Of a stretch of 64,000 nucleotides of DNA, positions 27,089 through 36,806 are shown piece after piece. The stretch comes from Ureibacillus massiliensis 4400831 = CIP 108448 = CCUG 49529. Its GTDB lineage: Bacteria; Bacillota; Bacilli; Bacillales_A; Planococcaceae. Within the stretch, counting starts at the first letter, position 1. Each line of letters begins with the position of its first letter. The translations under genes and the position numbers were made by a program. The stretch is taken from the NCBI RefSeq assembly GCF_000772965.1, contig NZ_JPVQ01000018.1, positions 1 to 64,000 of the forward strand, read 5' to 3'. The notes under the pieces were generated by a model that saw nothing but the letters and a program-made list of their open reading frames with translations, was not told the origin of the DNA and ran no database searches.

Positions 27089-27151
27089 GTCCTCGAGGAA
27101 CTTTATCGAGGACATTTTCTTCTTGCTTTAGTTGTGTTTCATCCTCGAGGA
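27089..27151. repeat. Solo hairpin related to the 52-bp array
   Basis: GTCCTCGA (27089-27096) pairs perfectly with TCGAGGAC (27106-27113), flanked by ATTTT and ATTTTCTTCTT. This is the same frame (TTTTGTCC...GGACATTT) as each unit of the array at 32609. A further palindrome TCCTCGAGGA follows at 27142-27151. It lies 14 bases after the synthase stop codon and may also serve as its terminator. Confidence 0.65.
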
Positions 27152-27219
27152 AAAACTATAAATATGAAAGTATAAGAACTATTTTAAAATCGTCATTCTA
27201 ACTAACTTTGAAAGACTCA

Positions 27220-28551
27220 TTAATTCTCTATTTCTTTCGATAAATAATATTGTCTTTGTTCTTCTGGCACCATATTCCCACCTGTAGACCAAATTAAATG
27301 TGTTGCATTTTGCATTTTATAATTCAAGTTATTATCACTTAAATATTTTGAACCTTTACTGAGTAAAATGATTGGTCCATAAACCCCTGCATGTGCGGAT
27401 GGTTCCATAAAAATATGTTCCTGTTCATACATCGCTCTTAAACTTTTAAATAAAAACTTGTCTTCAACTGTGTAGCAACCACTTAAAATTTCCTCCATCA
27501 ATTTCCCAACAAATTTCGAAGGTCTACCCACAGCAAGCCCATCAGCTTCTGTTATATTCGTCAATCCAATATCATTTACACTAATTTCATCATGAAGCCC
27601 TGTCATCATACCTAAAAGCATACATGGAGATTGAATTGGTTCACCAAAAAATATATGCACATGGCTCCCATAAATTTCTTTCAATCCATAGGCTACTCCA
27701 CCAGGACCTCCTCCTACACCACAAGGTAAATAAACAAATAATGGATGTTCTTCATCCACTGCTATATTTTGCTCTTGAAGCTGTTCTTTAACTCTTAATG
27801 AACTGACTGCATAGCCAGCAAATAGATCCTTCGAATTTTCATCATCCACAAAATGGCACATCGGATCATTCGCAGCTTGTTTTCTTCCCTCTTCAACAGC
27901 TAAACTGTAATCATTTTCATATTCGATTACTTCTACACCTTTACTTCTAAGTAGTTTTTTCTTCCATTCCTTTGCATCCTGCGACATATGAACCGTTACC
28001 TTAAAACCTAATGATGCGCCCATAATCCCAATGCTTAATCCTAAATTCCCTGTTGAACCGACGGCAATTTTATATTTACTATAAAAATGTTTCATTTCCT
28101 CTGTAAACAATTTAGCGTAATTCTCATCTATACTTAAAAGTCCATGTTCAATCGCTAATTTTTCCGCATGTTTGAGTACTTCATAAATTCCGCCCCGAGC
28201 TTTAATTGATCCTGAAATTGGTAAAGCATAATCACATTTTTGCATTATTTTGCCGGGAATCGTAATACCACCTACCCCTTCCATAAATTTCTTCATCTCA
28301 TGTATCTCTTTTAAATCAGATTCGATAATCCCCTTTGAATTCTTCGTTTCTGGAAAAGCTAGCTCAATGAATGGTGCAAATCTTTTCAATCTTTCCTCTG
28401 CTTCAATAACTTCATCAAAAGTAATACTAACATCATTACGTAAGTTTTTATTTAAATTAGGATTAATCCATAAAACATTAGTTGGTTCAATCATTTGTAA
28501 AATTAATGGAAATTTATGAATTAAATTGTTCAATTCCTTATTTTTATTCAT
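27220..28551 (-). CDS. dsdA: D-serine dehydratase (D-serine ammonia-lyase)
   Basis: A 443-residue PLP enzyme that converts D-serine to pyruvate and ammonia. The PLP-lysine motif is SGSIKARGG, the phosphate-binding glycine loop is GSTGNLGLS, and the PCGVGGGPGG and EPSAHAG segments are typical. The length equals E. coli DsdA. The start at 28551 follows AAGGAGG. Upstream in-frame codons lie inside the neighbouring gene. It overlaps the YaiI-family gene by eight bases, so the two form one transcript. No DsdC-type regulator or D-serine permease lies next to it. Confidence 0.9.
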   Translation of the reverse strand: MNKNKELNNLIHKFPLILQMIEPTNVLWINPNLNKNLRNDVSITFDEVIEAEERLKRFAPFIELAFPETKNSKGIIESDLKEIHEMKKFMEGVGGITIPGKIMQKCDYALPISGSIKARGGIYEVLKHAEKLAIEHGLLSIDENYAKLFTEEMKHFYSKYKIAVGSTGNLGLSIGIMGASLGFKVTVHMSQDAKEWKKKLLRSKGVEVIEYENDYSLAVEEGRKQAANDPMCHFVDDENSKDLFAGYAVSSLRVKEQLQEQNIAVDEEHPLFVYLPCGVGGGPGGVAYGLKEIYGSHVHIFFGEPIQSPCMLLGMMTGLHDEISVNDIGLTNITEADGLAVGRPSKFVGKLMEEILSGCYTVEDKFLFKSLRAMYEQEHIFMEPSAHAGVYGPIILLSKGSKYLSDNNLNYKMQNATHLIWSTGGNMVPEEQRQYYLSKEIEN

Positions 28552-29014
28552 TATTACCTGCCTCCTTTTTTGTAGAAATCGCTCGTTCACAAAGTTTTCT
28601 AAAATAATTTTCAAAATTTATATTATTTTCTACTGTTCTTTTTTTCGGTCCTTTTGTTCTTCCTCCAGCACGTCTGAACTTTGCACTTTCATATCGAAAA
28701 CTAAGTAATTGATCTATATTTTCCGATGTCATTTCCCTTCCATTTTGATCCATAACAAATGCACCTTTTGCTAAACACATTGCAGCTAGCCCATAATCCT
28801 GCGTAATAACAATATCTCCCTTTTTAATCGTATTCACAAGTTTGAAATCAACGGAATCAGGCCCTTTAGGCACAGTAATTGTCATCGCATGCTCTCTTTC
28901 AATCCGATGGGAAGTATCACAAAACAACAGTGTTTTCATACCGTAGTCTGAGGAAATGGAAATTGCGATATCAATTACTGGACAAGCATCGGCATCAATT
29001 AATAATTGTAAAAT
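28544..29014 (-). CDS. YaiI/YqxD (DUF188)-family protein starting at ATT
   Basis: A protein of the YaiI/YqxD family, which has a PIN-like nuclease fold and no settled function. Motifs are LLIDADACPV at the N-terminus, CDTSHRIEREHAMTI, DIVITQDYGLAAM and FRRAGGRTKGPKKR. The first in-frame ATG (28939) would cut off the conserved DADACP segment. Upstream of that segment the frame is open back to TGA at 29018-29020 and has no ATG, GTG or TTG. The family start position coincides with ATT at 29014, five bases after GGTGAT. An ATT start, giving 156 residues, is therefore the best reading. It is co-transcribed with dsdA. Confidence 0.75.
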   Translation of the reverse strand: MLQLLIDADACPVIDIAISISSDYGMKTLLFCDTSHRIEREHAMTITVPKGPDSVDFKLVNTIKKGDIVITQDYGLAAMCLAKGAFVMDQNGREMTSENIDQLLSFRYESAKFRRAGGRTKGPKKRTVENNINFENYFRKLCERAISTKKEAGNNE

Positions 29015-29157
29015 AAGTCATCACCAACCTATAAAAAATTTTCGCACTTATAATTATTTCAAAATAATTATTTTCCTTTTTATCTAAAAACAGTATTAAA
29101 ATCATCTTAAATCAAGATTGAATAGTTAGAAAAATCGTACTATTATACAATCATTAA

Positions 29158-30549
<1,392 letters not shown>

Positions 30550-30561
30550 ATATATAAATTG

Positions 30562-30594
30562 AAAGGCTTCTCAAAGGGGATGAGAAGCCTTTTT
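30562..30594 (+). terminator. Terminator after gdhA
   Basis: AAAGGCTTCTCA pairs with TGAGAAGCCTTT and runs into TTTTT. Confidence 0.88.
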
Positions 30595-30685
30595 CGTTCC
30601 CTTTTATGATTTCTTCAATATTTTATACATTAACCATATTTATGCTACACTAACATTAATTACATTGATGAGGGGTTGGAAAGTC

Positions 30686-32476
30686 ATGAAACGTAGTGAA
30701 GTAAAATTAGAAGAAACTTGGGATTTAACTCCCCTATTCGACTCAGAAGTAGAATTTGAAAAAGCAATAGATCAGGTAAAATTAGAATCAAAACATATCA
30801 CCAAATATAAAGGGACAATCAATACCGCGGACTCCGTTATAGAAGTGATTGGGCGTTATGAAAAGCTAATGGAATTACTTGTTCCAATTGGTTCGTATGC
30901 AAATCTCTCCCTTAGTGTCGATCAAACAAATGAAGAAGCCCAATTACGTGCAGCAAAAGTAGGACAGCTTTTTTCTGAAATAAATGCTGAAACTTCTTTT
31001 ATTACAAGTGAATTACTAGAGCTCGATAAAAGTGCGTTAGAGGAAGCAGAAAAAAATGAACCGAACTATTCTAATTATTTGCAAAAACTGATTCGTAAAA
31101 AACCATACCAATTGCACCCGGAGGTCGAAAAAGCACTAGCGGCATTGGGAACAACTTTTGATGCACCATATGAACTATATGACACTACAAAACTTGTAGA
31201 CATTCAGTTTGAGGATTTTGAAGTGAACGGTAAAAGCTATCCTTTAAGCTATAACTTATTTGAAGGCGATTGGGAGTTAGAGCCAGATACGGCCATTCGA
31301 AGAACTGCTTTTGATGCTTTCTCTTCTAAATTAAAAGCCTATCAGCATACAACAGCCAAAACATACGATATGCATTTAAAAATCGAAAAAACAGAAGCTG
31401 ATTTGAGAGGATTTAATTCAATTTTCGACTCCTTACTTTTCGAGCAAGAGGTGGATCAAAATTTATATCATCGTCAAATTGATATAATAATGAAAGAACT
31501 CGCTCCTCATATGCGACGATATGCAAAGCTTCTACAAAAAGTACACGGATTAGAAAAGATGACTTTTGCTGATCTTAAAATATCATTAGACCCAACTTAC
31601 GAACCTAAAATATCGATCGAAGAATCACGTCAATATATGAAAGATGGTCTTTCGATTATGGGTGAAGACTATGTGAAAATGCTTGACCGCGCATTCGATG
31701 AGCGTTGGATTGATTTTGCACAAAATAACGGAAAGTCTACAGGTGCCTTTTGTGATAGTCCTTATGGTTCCCACCCATACATTTTAATTTCATGGACTAG
31801 TCGGATGAATGAAGTGTTTGTTTTATCGCACGAGCTCGGTCATGCAGGGCATTTCCATTTAGCAAATGCACATCAAAACATCTTTAATGCTGAGCCCTCT
31901 CTTTATTTTATCGAGGCTCCTTCTACGATGAATGAAATGTTAATGGCAAATTATCTACTTCAAAGTTCAAATGATGCTCGTTTTAAACGTTGGGTTATCT
32001 CAACAATAATTGCACGTACTTATTATCATAACTTTGTCACGCATTTACTAGAGGCTAGTTACCAACGAAAAGTATATGAAATTATTGATAATGGCGGTAG
32101 TGTAAATGCATCGATTTTAAATAACATAAAAAAATCCGTTCTTGAAGAGTTTTGGGGTGATTCAGTAGAAATAATAGATGGAGCAGAACTTACTTGGATG
32201 CGCCAACCACATTATTATATGGGCTTATATCCTTACACCTATTCCGCTGGATTGACTATTGCAACCCAAGTTTACAAACGAATTCAAAGTGAAGGTCAAA
32301 ATGCAGTAGAAGATTGGATCAAAGTTTTAAAGACTGGTGGAACAAAAAGTCCAGTTGAACTTGCCCAAATGGCTGGTGTTGATATAACAACTGATGCCCC
32401 ACTGAAAGATACTATCGCATTTATCGGTTCGTTGATTGATCAATTAGAACAATTAACGGATGAACTAGATAAATAA
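30686..32476 (+). CDS. pepF: Oligoendopeptidase F
   Basis: A 596-residue cytoplasmic M3-family zinc metallopeptidase that cleaves short peptides. The zinc site is HELGH (H382, E383, H386) with the third ligand region IEAPSTMNEMLMANYLL downstream. The N-terminal half (about residues 10-200) is the helical lid typical of PepF. The ATG at 30686 follows GAGGGG by ten bases. Earlier in-frame TTG and ATG at 30665/30668 overlap the ribosome binding site. It is a single gene with its own terminator. Confidence 0.93.
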   Translation: MKRSEVKLEETWDLTPLFDSEVEFEKAIDQVKLESKHITKYKGTINTADSVIEVIGRYEKLMELLVPIGSYANLSLSVDQTNEEAQLRAAKVGQLFSEINAETSFITSELLELDKSALEEAEKNEPNYSNYLQKLIRKKPYQLHPEVEKALAALGTTFDAPYELYDTTKLVDIQFEDFEVNGKSYPLSYNLFEGDWELEPDTAIRRTAFDAFSSKLKAYQHTTAKTYDMHLKIEKTEADLRGFNSIFDSLLFEQEVDQNLYHRQIDIIMKELAPHMRRYAKLLQKVHGLEKMTFADLKISLDPTYEPKISIEESRQYMKDGLSIMGEDYVKMLDRAFDERWIDFAQNNGKSTGAFCDSPYGSHPYILISWTSRMNEVFVLSHELGHAGHFHLANAHQNIFNAEPSLYFIEAPSTMNEMLMANYLLQSSNDARFKRWVISTIIARTYYHNFVTHLLEASYQRKVYEIIDNGGSVNASILNNIKKSVLEEFWGDSVEIIDGAELTWMRQPHYYMGLYPYTYSAGLTIATQVYKRIQSEGQNAVEDWIKVLKTGGTKSPVELAQMAGVDITTDAPLKDTIAFIGSLIDQLEQLTDELDK

Positions 32477-32502
32477 CATAGGCGGTATTTAATATGGATT
32501 AA

Positions 32503-32546
32503 AAATGTAAACAAACTCGAAATGACATTTAAGTTTGTTTACATTT
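32503..32546 (+). terminator. Terminator after pepF
   Basis: AAATGTAAACAAACT pairs perfectly with AGTTTGTTTACATTT around a 14-base loop and runs into TTTT. Confidence 0.85.
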
Positions 32547-32608
32547 TTTTATTACCTCAGGTGAAATTAGTGTGGAAAGGGTTTATCGGGGACTTTTAGT
32601 TTGATTAA

Positions 32609-33050
32609 GGGCTGGATTTTGTCCTCGAGAGGGATTTTCGTGGACATTTCATTCGATCCTGAGCTGGATTTTGTCCTCGAGAGCAGTTCTCGTGGACATT
32701 TCACTCAATCCTGAGCTGGATTTTGTCCTCGAGAGCAGTTCTCGTGGACATTTCACTCGATCCTGAGCTGGATTTTGTCCTCGAGAGCAGTTCTCGTGGA
32801 CATTTCACTCGATCCTGAGCTGGATTTTGTCCTCGAGAGCAGTTCTCGTGGACATTTCACTCGATCCTGAGCTGGATTTTGTCCTCGAGAGCAGTTCTCG
32901 TGGACATTTCACTCGATCCTGAGCTGGATTTTGTCCTCGAGAGCAGTTCTCGTGGACATTTCACTCGATCCTGAGCTGGATTTTGTCCTCGAGAGCAGTT
33001 CTCGTGGACATTTCACTCGACCCTCAACCAAATTCTGTCCTCGAAAGACT
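32609..33050. repeat. Array of 52-bp direct repeats, eight copies plus a decayed ninth
   Basis: Unit starts are at 32609, 32661, 32713, 32765, 32817, 32869, 32921 and 32973, with a degenerate partial from 33025. Each unit begins (G/A)GCTGGATTTTGTCC and contains an imperfect hairpin: GTCCTCGAGA, loop GCAGT, TCTCGTGGAC (one T-T mismatch). Interior units are essentially identical, while the first and last copies carry most of the changes. There are no variable spacers. It fills the gap between the convergent pepF and malic enzyme genes. No open frame with a ribosome binding site runs through it. Confidence 0.95.
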
Positions 33051-33177
33051 TAACAAATAAACTTTCGTCATCCCCTAACACTACATACATCCTACTTTTA
33101 TGCCTGAAACTTTTGTTGTATACGTGCAACCCTAAACTCGACACCTTTGGCAAATGCTTAAACTACTTTCCTTTATT

Positions 33178-34389
33178 TTAAATCACTAAGTTCTTTGTTA
33201 ACTCAGGTTGCTGACTTAAAATAGATACCCCTGATTTAATCGCGGCTTCACCTACCGCTTTTGCAACAACCTTTGCTACTCTTTCATCTAAAGCTTTTGG
33301 AATTATATAATCCTCTGTTAATTCTTCTTCAGATATTAAAGAGGCGATTGCTTTTACTGCTGCTAATTTCATTTCTTCATTTATATCCGTTGCCCTTACA
33401 TCTAAAGCACCTCTGAAAATGCCCGGGAATGCCAACACGTTATTAACTTGATTTGGGTAATCGGAGCGACCTGTGCCAATAACTTTCACTCCCCATGCCT
33501 TCGCATTCTCATAAGTAATTTCTGGATTTGGGTTTGCTAATGCAAATACGATTGGATCTTCGTTCATTGCTTTAATATGATCTTCTGTTAATAAATTGGC
33601 TACAGATACTCCGATAAATACATCTGCTCCTTGTAAAGCATCAAATAAGTTTCCTCTTAAATTTTCAGGATTCGTACTTAGTGCTATTTTTTCTTTTATA
33701 GGATTCATCCCATCAGGTCTACCTTCATAGATAATACCTGTTGAATCACACATCAAGATTTCTTTATACCCTAATTGTAATAACAGTTTTAAGATGGCTA
33801 TCCCTGCTGCCCCTGCTCCGTTTATCACTATTTTAATGTTATCCTTATTTTTACCAGTAAATTTCAACGCGTTAATTAAACCTGCACCAACTACAATTGC
33901 TGTACCATGTTGATCATCGTGAAAAACAGGAATATTGCATTCTTCACGTAAGCGATCTTCTATTTCAAAGCAACGAGGTGCTGAAATATCTTCCAAATTA
34001 ATAGCGCCGAACGTCGGAGCAATGGCTTTTACTGCTTGCACAATTTCATCCACATTTTTTGTATTTAAACATATTGGAAATCCATCCACATCACTAAATT
34101 TCTTTAACAGCAATGCTTTCCCTTCCATTACTGGTAGTGCAGCTTCTGGACCAATGTCTCCAAGTCCTAGTACGGCAGTTCCATCCGTCACAACTGCCAC
34201 TGAGTTCCCCTTCATTGTATAACCATAAACAGAAGATGGATCCTTCTCAATCTCTAAACATGGTGCTGCTACACCTGGAGAATAGGCTAAACTTAAATCA
34301 TATGTATCTTCAATACGTACCTTTGATTTAATCTCCAATTTCCCTTTATTTAACGCATGCATTTCTAATGAATTTTTCATTATATCCAT
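33178..34389 (-). CDS. Malic enzyme
   Basis: A 403-residue enzyme that oxidatively decarboxylates malate to pyruvate, with NAD or NADP as coenzyme. It has the short bacterial form, like B. subtilis YtsJ. Motifs are YSPGVAAPCLEI, the metal/substrate segment FHDDQHGTAIVVGAGL, and a Rossmann loop INGAGAAGIAILKLL followed by CDSTG. Coenzyme preference cannot be settled by eye. The chosen ATG (34389) follows AAGGGGTGGG. A GTG at 34398 lies in that ribosome binding site. The gene faces the 52-bp repeat array at its 3' side. Confidence 0.9.
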   Translation of the reverse strand: MDIMKNSLEMHALNKGKLEIKSKVRIEDTYDLSLAYSPGVAAPCLEIEKDPSSVYGYTMKGNSVAVVTDGTAVLGLGDIGPEAALPVMEGKALLLKKFSDVDGFPICLNTKNVDEIVQAVKAIAPTFGAINLEDISAPRCFEIEDRLREECNIPVFHDDQHGTAIVVGAGLINALKFTGKNKDNIKIVINGAGAAGIAILKLLLQLGYKEILMCDSTGIIYEGRPDGMNPIKEKIALSTNPENLRGNLFDALQGADVFIGVSVANLLTEDHIKAMNEDPIVFALANPNPEITYENAKAWGVKVIGTGRSDYPNQVNNVLAFPGIFRGALDVRATDINEEMKLAAVKAIASLISEEELTEDYIIPKALDERVAKVVAKAVGEAAIKSGVSILSQQPELTKNLVI

Positions 34390-34798
34390 AAATCCCACCC
34401 CTTCAATAATAAATTAAACTGTTATATATTTTTGTATGATATTTCTTTACTGTGTTAAAGTCAATCACCAATGACGATATTTTCTAGAAAAACATCAATT
34501 TCCTTCATACAATACATCATTTTATTATTTGCATTATTTTTCACAATCAAACATTTCTTCAAAAAATTATTATTTTGAAATATTTTTTAAATTTCAAATA
34601 AGTTTATTTTTCCGTTTATATATGCTTCTTATCCTGTGAAATGATGCACGTATCACTTTGTTCAAAAAAATATGAAGAATTTCACAAACTCAATTTCTTC
34701 ATTTTTATTCACCTCAATATTCCGTCACAATTTGTTCACATTTAAATAATCATCATTTTCGCACCAATTGCATAGAAAAGTCTCTATTAAAAAATAAA
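34390..34798. other. Intergenic region, no gene seen
   Basis: This very AT-rich gap lies between the malic enzyme start and the terminator of the next gene. It must hold the malic enzyme promoter, but I see no clear palindrome, RNA fold or reading frame with a ribosome binding site. Confidence 0.5.
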
Positions 34799-34800
34799 AA

Positions 34801-34827
34801 GACCAAAATGCTCAATACATTTTGGTC
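34801..34827 (-). terminator. Terminator of the secreted protein gene
   Basis: GACCAAAATG pairs perfectly with CATTTTGGTC around seven bases. On the minus strand it is followed by TTTTTATTTTTT. Confidence 0.85.
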
Positions 34828-34862
34828 CGATTTATAAGGTTGGTAGCTTTTATGTTTTAGAA

Positions 34863-35861
34863 TTATTTGTTAACGAGTATTTCTAAAAATTCATATGGAA
34901 CATAAGTTTTACCTTTTTCAAGTAAAGCAGGTTCTTCTTCAAAGTACTGGATGGCTTTATTATAGCCATAAGACTTTGTGCCACGAGTTATCGTATAAGA
35001 TAGAGCACCTTTTGAAACAATTGCTCCTTTACCATTTGAATCAACTGTGTATCCTAATTGCTCAGCAACTAATCGAAGTGGAATCATTTTAACATCATTT
35101 ACAACATAGAAATCTTCTTCAGCAATTTTATAGGCTTTCTCTACGTTTGCTGATTCTGGATTCTCGGCAGGAGGATTACTTTCTTCTTCATCATATTTTA
35201 AAACAATAACCTTTGATGGAGATGTTTGACCAGGGTAACTTTTTAATACGATATCATAGAAAATCACTACATCTTCGTTCACGATATCATCTTTTGAAAG
35301 TTTTGTTCCTGATAAGTTTACAATTTCCGTTTCTTCATTTACATGAATAATCAAGTTTTTATTTTTGTTTAGGAAGTCTTTATCAAATTGATCATACTGA
35401 ACAGTTCCTGCTTCTTCCGTCTGAACAATTACCACTTCCGGTGAATATCTAGGTGGATAAATCATAATCATTGGTTTTGAAGAATCTACATACGCTGTAA
35501 ATTGCATACCTTCTTTTAAAGTAATCTCTTCTCCGACATTATTTAAAATCACCGTTTTATCATCGAAGTAGAAGTAGAATGGTTCTCCCTCAGTCTTTAC
35601 TGATACGAAGGATAGCCCACTTGGTTCTTTTGTAATTTCTCCAATTACGCCTTCAATCTGAATGAAGTTCGGAACTTCAACGGGAGCTTCTTCTGAAATC
35701 GGTATTACTTCATCCTCAATAATCAATGTTTTATATTCCAACCCTTCTGTATCCTCAATAGGCTGCCCTTCTATATATTGAGCTGAAGCTGTTGGAACGA
35801 CAACAATACTAGCTGCTAAAGCCGCTGTTGTTATCATAGTTAATGATTTTGATTTTTTCAT
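34863..35861 (-). CDS. Secreted protein with C-terminal copper-amine-oxidase-like domain
   Basis: A 332-residue exported protein. It has a classic signal peptide (KKSKSLTMITTAALAASIVV, cleavage likely after ASA at about residue 27), a beta-rich middle region (about 60-220) and a C-terminal domain (about 250-330) with MIPLRLVAEQLGYTVD and GKTYVPYEFLEIL. That domain is the 'copper amine oxidase N-terminal' stalk module common in Bacillales surface proteins, where it has no oxidase activity. It has no membrane or sortase anchor. AAAGGAGAGG precedes the ATG. Single gene, role unknown. Confidence 0.78.
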   Translation of the reverse strand: MKKSKSLTMITTAALAASIVVVPTASAQYIEGQPIEDTEGLEYKTLIIEDEVIPISEEAPVEVPNFIQIEGVIGEITKEPSGLSFVSVKTEGEPFYFYFDDKTVILNNVGEEITLKEGMQFTAYVDSSKPMIMIYPPRYSPEVVIVQTEEAGTVQYDQFDKDFLNKNKNLIIHVNEETEIVNLSGTKLSKDDIVNEDVVIFYDIVLKSYPGQTSPSKVIVLKYDEEESNPPAENPESANVEKAYKIAEEDFYVVNDVKMIPLRLVAEQLGYTVDSNGKGAIVSKGALSYTITRGTKSYGYNKAIQYFEEEPALLEKGKTYVPYEFLEILVNK

Positions 35862-35951
35862 CTGTTTTCCTCTCCTTTGTAATCGTTTCCTATGATTAGT
35901 CGCAACAGATTGGAAAAAGTTTCACGATTTTGGGCATTTTTCTAACAAAAA

Positions 35952-35984
35952 CGTACAACCCATTACTTTAGTTTGGGTTGTACG
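35952..35984 (-). terminator. Terminator after the sulfurtransferase gene
   Basis: CGTACAACCCA pairs perfectly with TGGGTTGTACG around an 11-base loop just after the minus-strand gene. Confidence 0.75.
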
Positions 35985-35993
35985 CAAATAATT

Positions 35994-36806
35994 TTATTTA
36001 TTTTCACCAGTTTCAATATCATATTGTGTAATCCAATCACTGAAGCTACCAACATATAATCGAATATTTTCATATCCTGATTCAGCTAAAACAGCATATA
36101 ATGGCGAAGCTGTTACGCCAGAACCGCAATAAACGACAAGCTCCTCAACCTTTGGAAACTTATTTAGTAATTGTTCAGATGCTTTAAGTTTCGTGCCATC
36201 CTTTAATTGTTCCCAATCGAAATTTTTAGCCGTTGGAATATGTCCTGCTTTTACATCAATTGTTTCATTTTCTCCTCTATAACGAATCGCAGCACGTGCA
36301 TCAACTAATGTTGCCTCATCCTTACCATCCACAATATTTTTTACATCCTGACGATTTGCATAAATCGAATCATTCCACTCTAATTCTAATATTGTAGGTT
36401 CATAAGTCTCGATTTCATTAGTTGCCGCAAATCCCACTTCTTTTAATGCATCATAGCCGCCATTCACAATAAACACATTAGGGAAATTTGCATATTTTAG
36501 CATCCACCATGCACGAGCTGCAAATGGTGCTGCCCCTTGATCATAAATATAAATCAAATCATGTAAAGAAAGTCCTGCTGTCTCAAACAATTGCTTTAAA
36601 GTTTCCTTTGAAGGCATTGGGTGTCGGCCTTCAGATTTTGATAAATCCGATAGGTGCTTTTCTAAATCCCAATATATTGCCCCTTCAATATGCTCTTCAT
36701 TAAAGGCAAGCTGACCCCATTGCTTGTCTTGAAGATTAAAACGAGTATCGATAAAACGTCCTTCTTTTTTTACATCCCTAGCTTCAACAAAAACATTTCC
36801 CATCAT
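35994..36806 (-). CDS. Sulfurtransferase (two rhodanese domains)
   Basis: A 270-residue two-domain rhodanese. The C-terminal domain carries the active loop YCGSGVTAS with the sulfur-accepting cysteine. A CG(S/T)GVT loop is typical of 3-mercaptopyruvate sulfurtransferases rather than thiosulfate rhodaneses (CRKGVT). The N-terminal domain (about 1-135) is the non-catalytic partner. The start overlaps the dynA stop codon by one base (TAATG), with CGGAGG inside the end of dynA, so the genes are translationally coupled. A functional link to the dynamin is not obvious. Confidence 0.87.
   Translation of the reverse strand: MMGNVFVEARDVKKEGRFIDTRFNLQDKQWGQLAFNEEHIEGAIYWDLEKHLSDLSKSEGRHPMPSKETLKQLFETAGLSLHDLIYIYDQGAAPFAARAWWMLKYANFPNVFIVNGGYDALKEVGFAATNEIETYEPTILELEWNDSIYANRQDVKNIVDGKDEATLVDARAAIRYRGENETIDVKAGHIPTAKNFDWEQLKDGTKLKASEQLLNKFPKVEELVVYCGSGVTASPLYAVLAESGYENIRLYVGSFSDWITQYDIETGENK

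Noticed and set aside
32609-33050. CRISPR array
   Set aside because: The 52-bp units follow each other without unique spacers, interior copies are identical throughout, and no cas gene is present.
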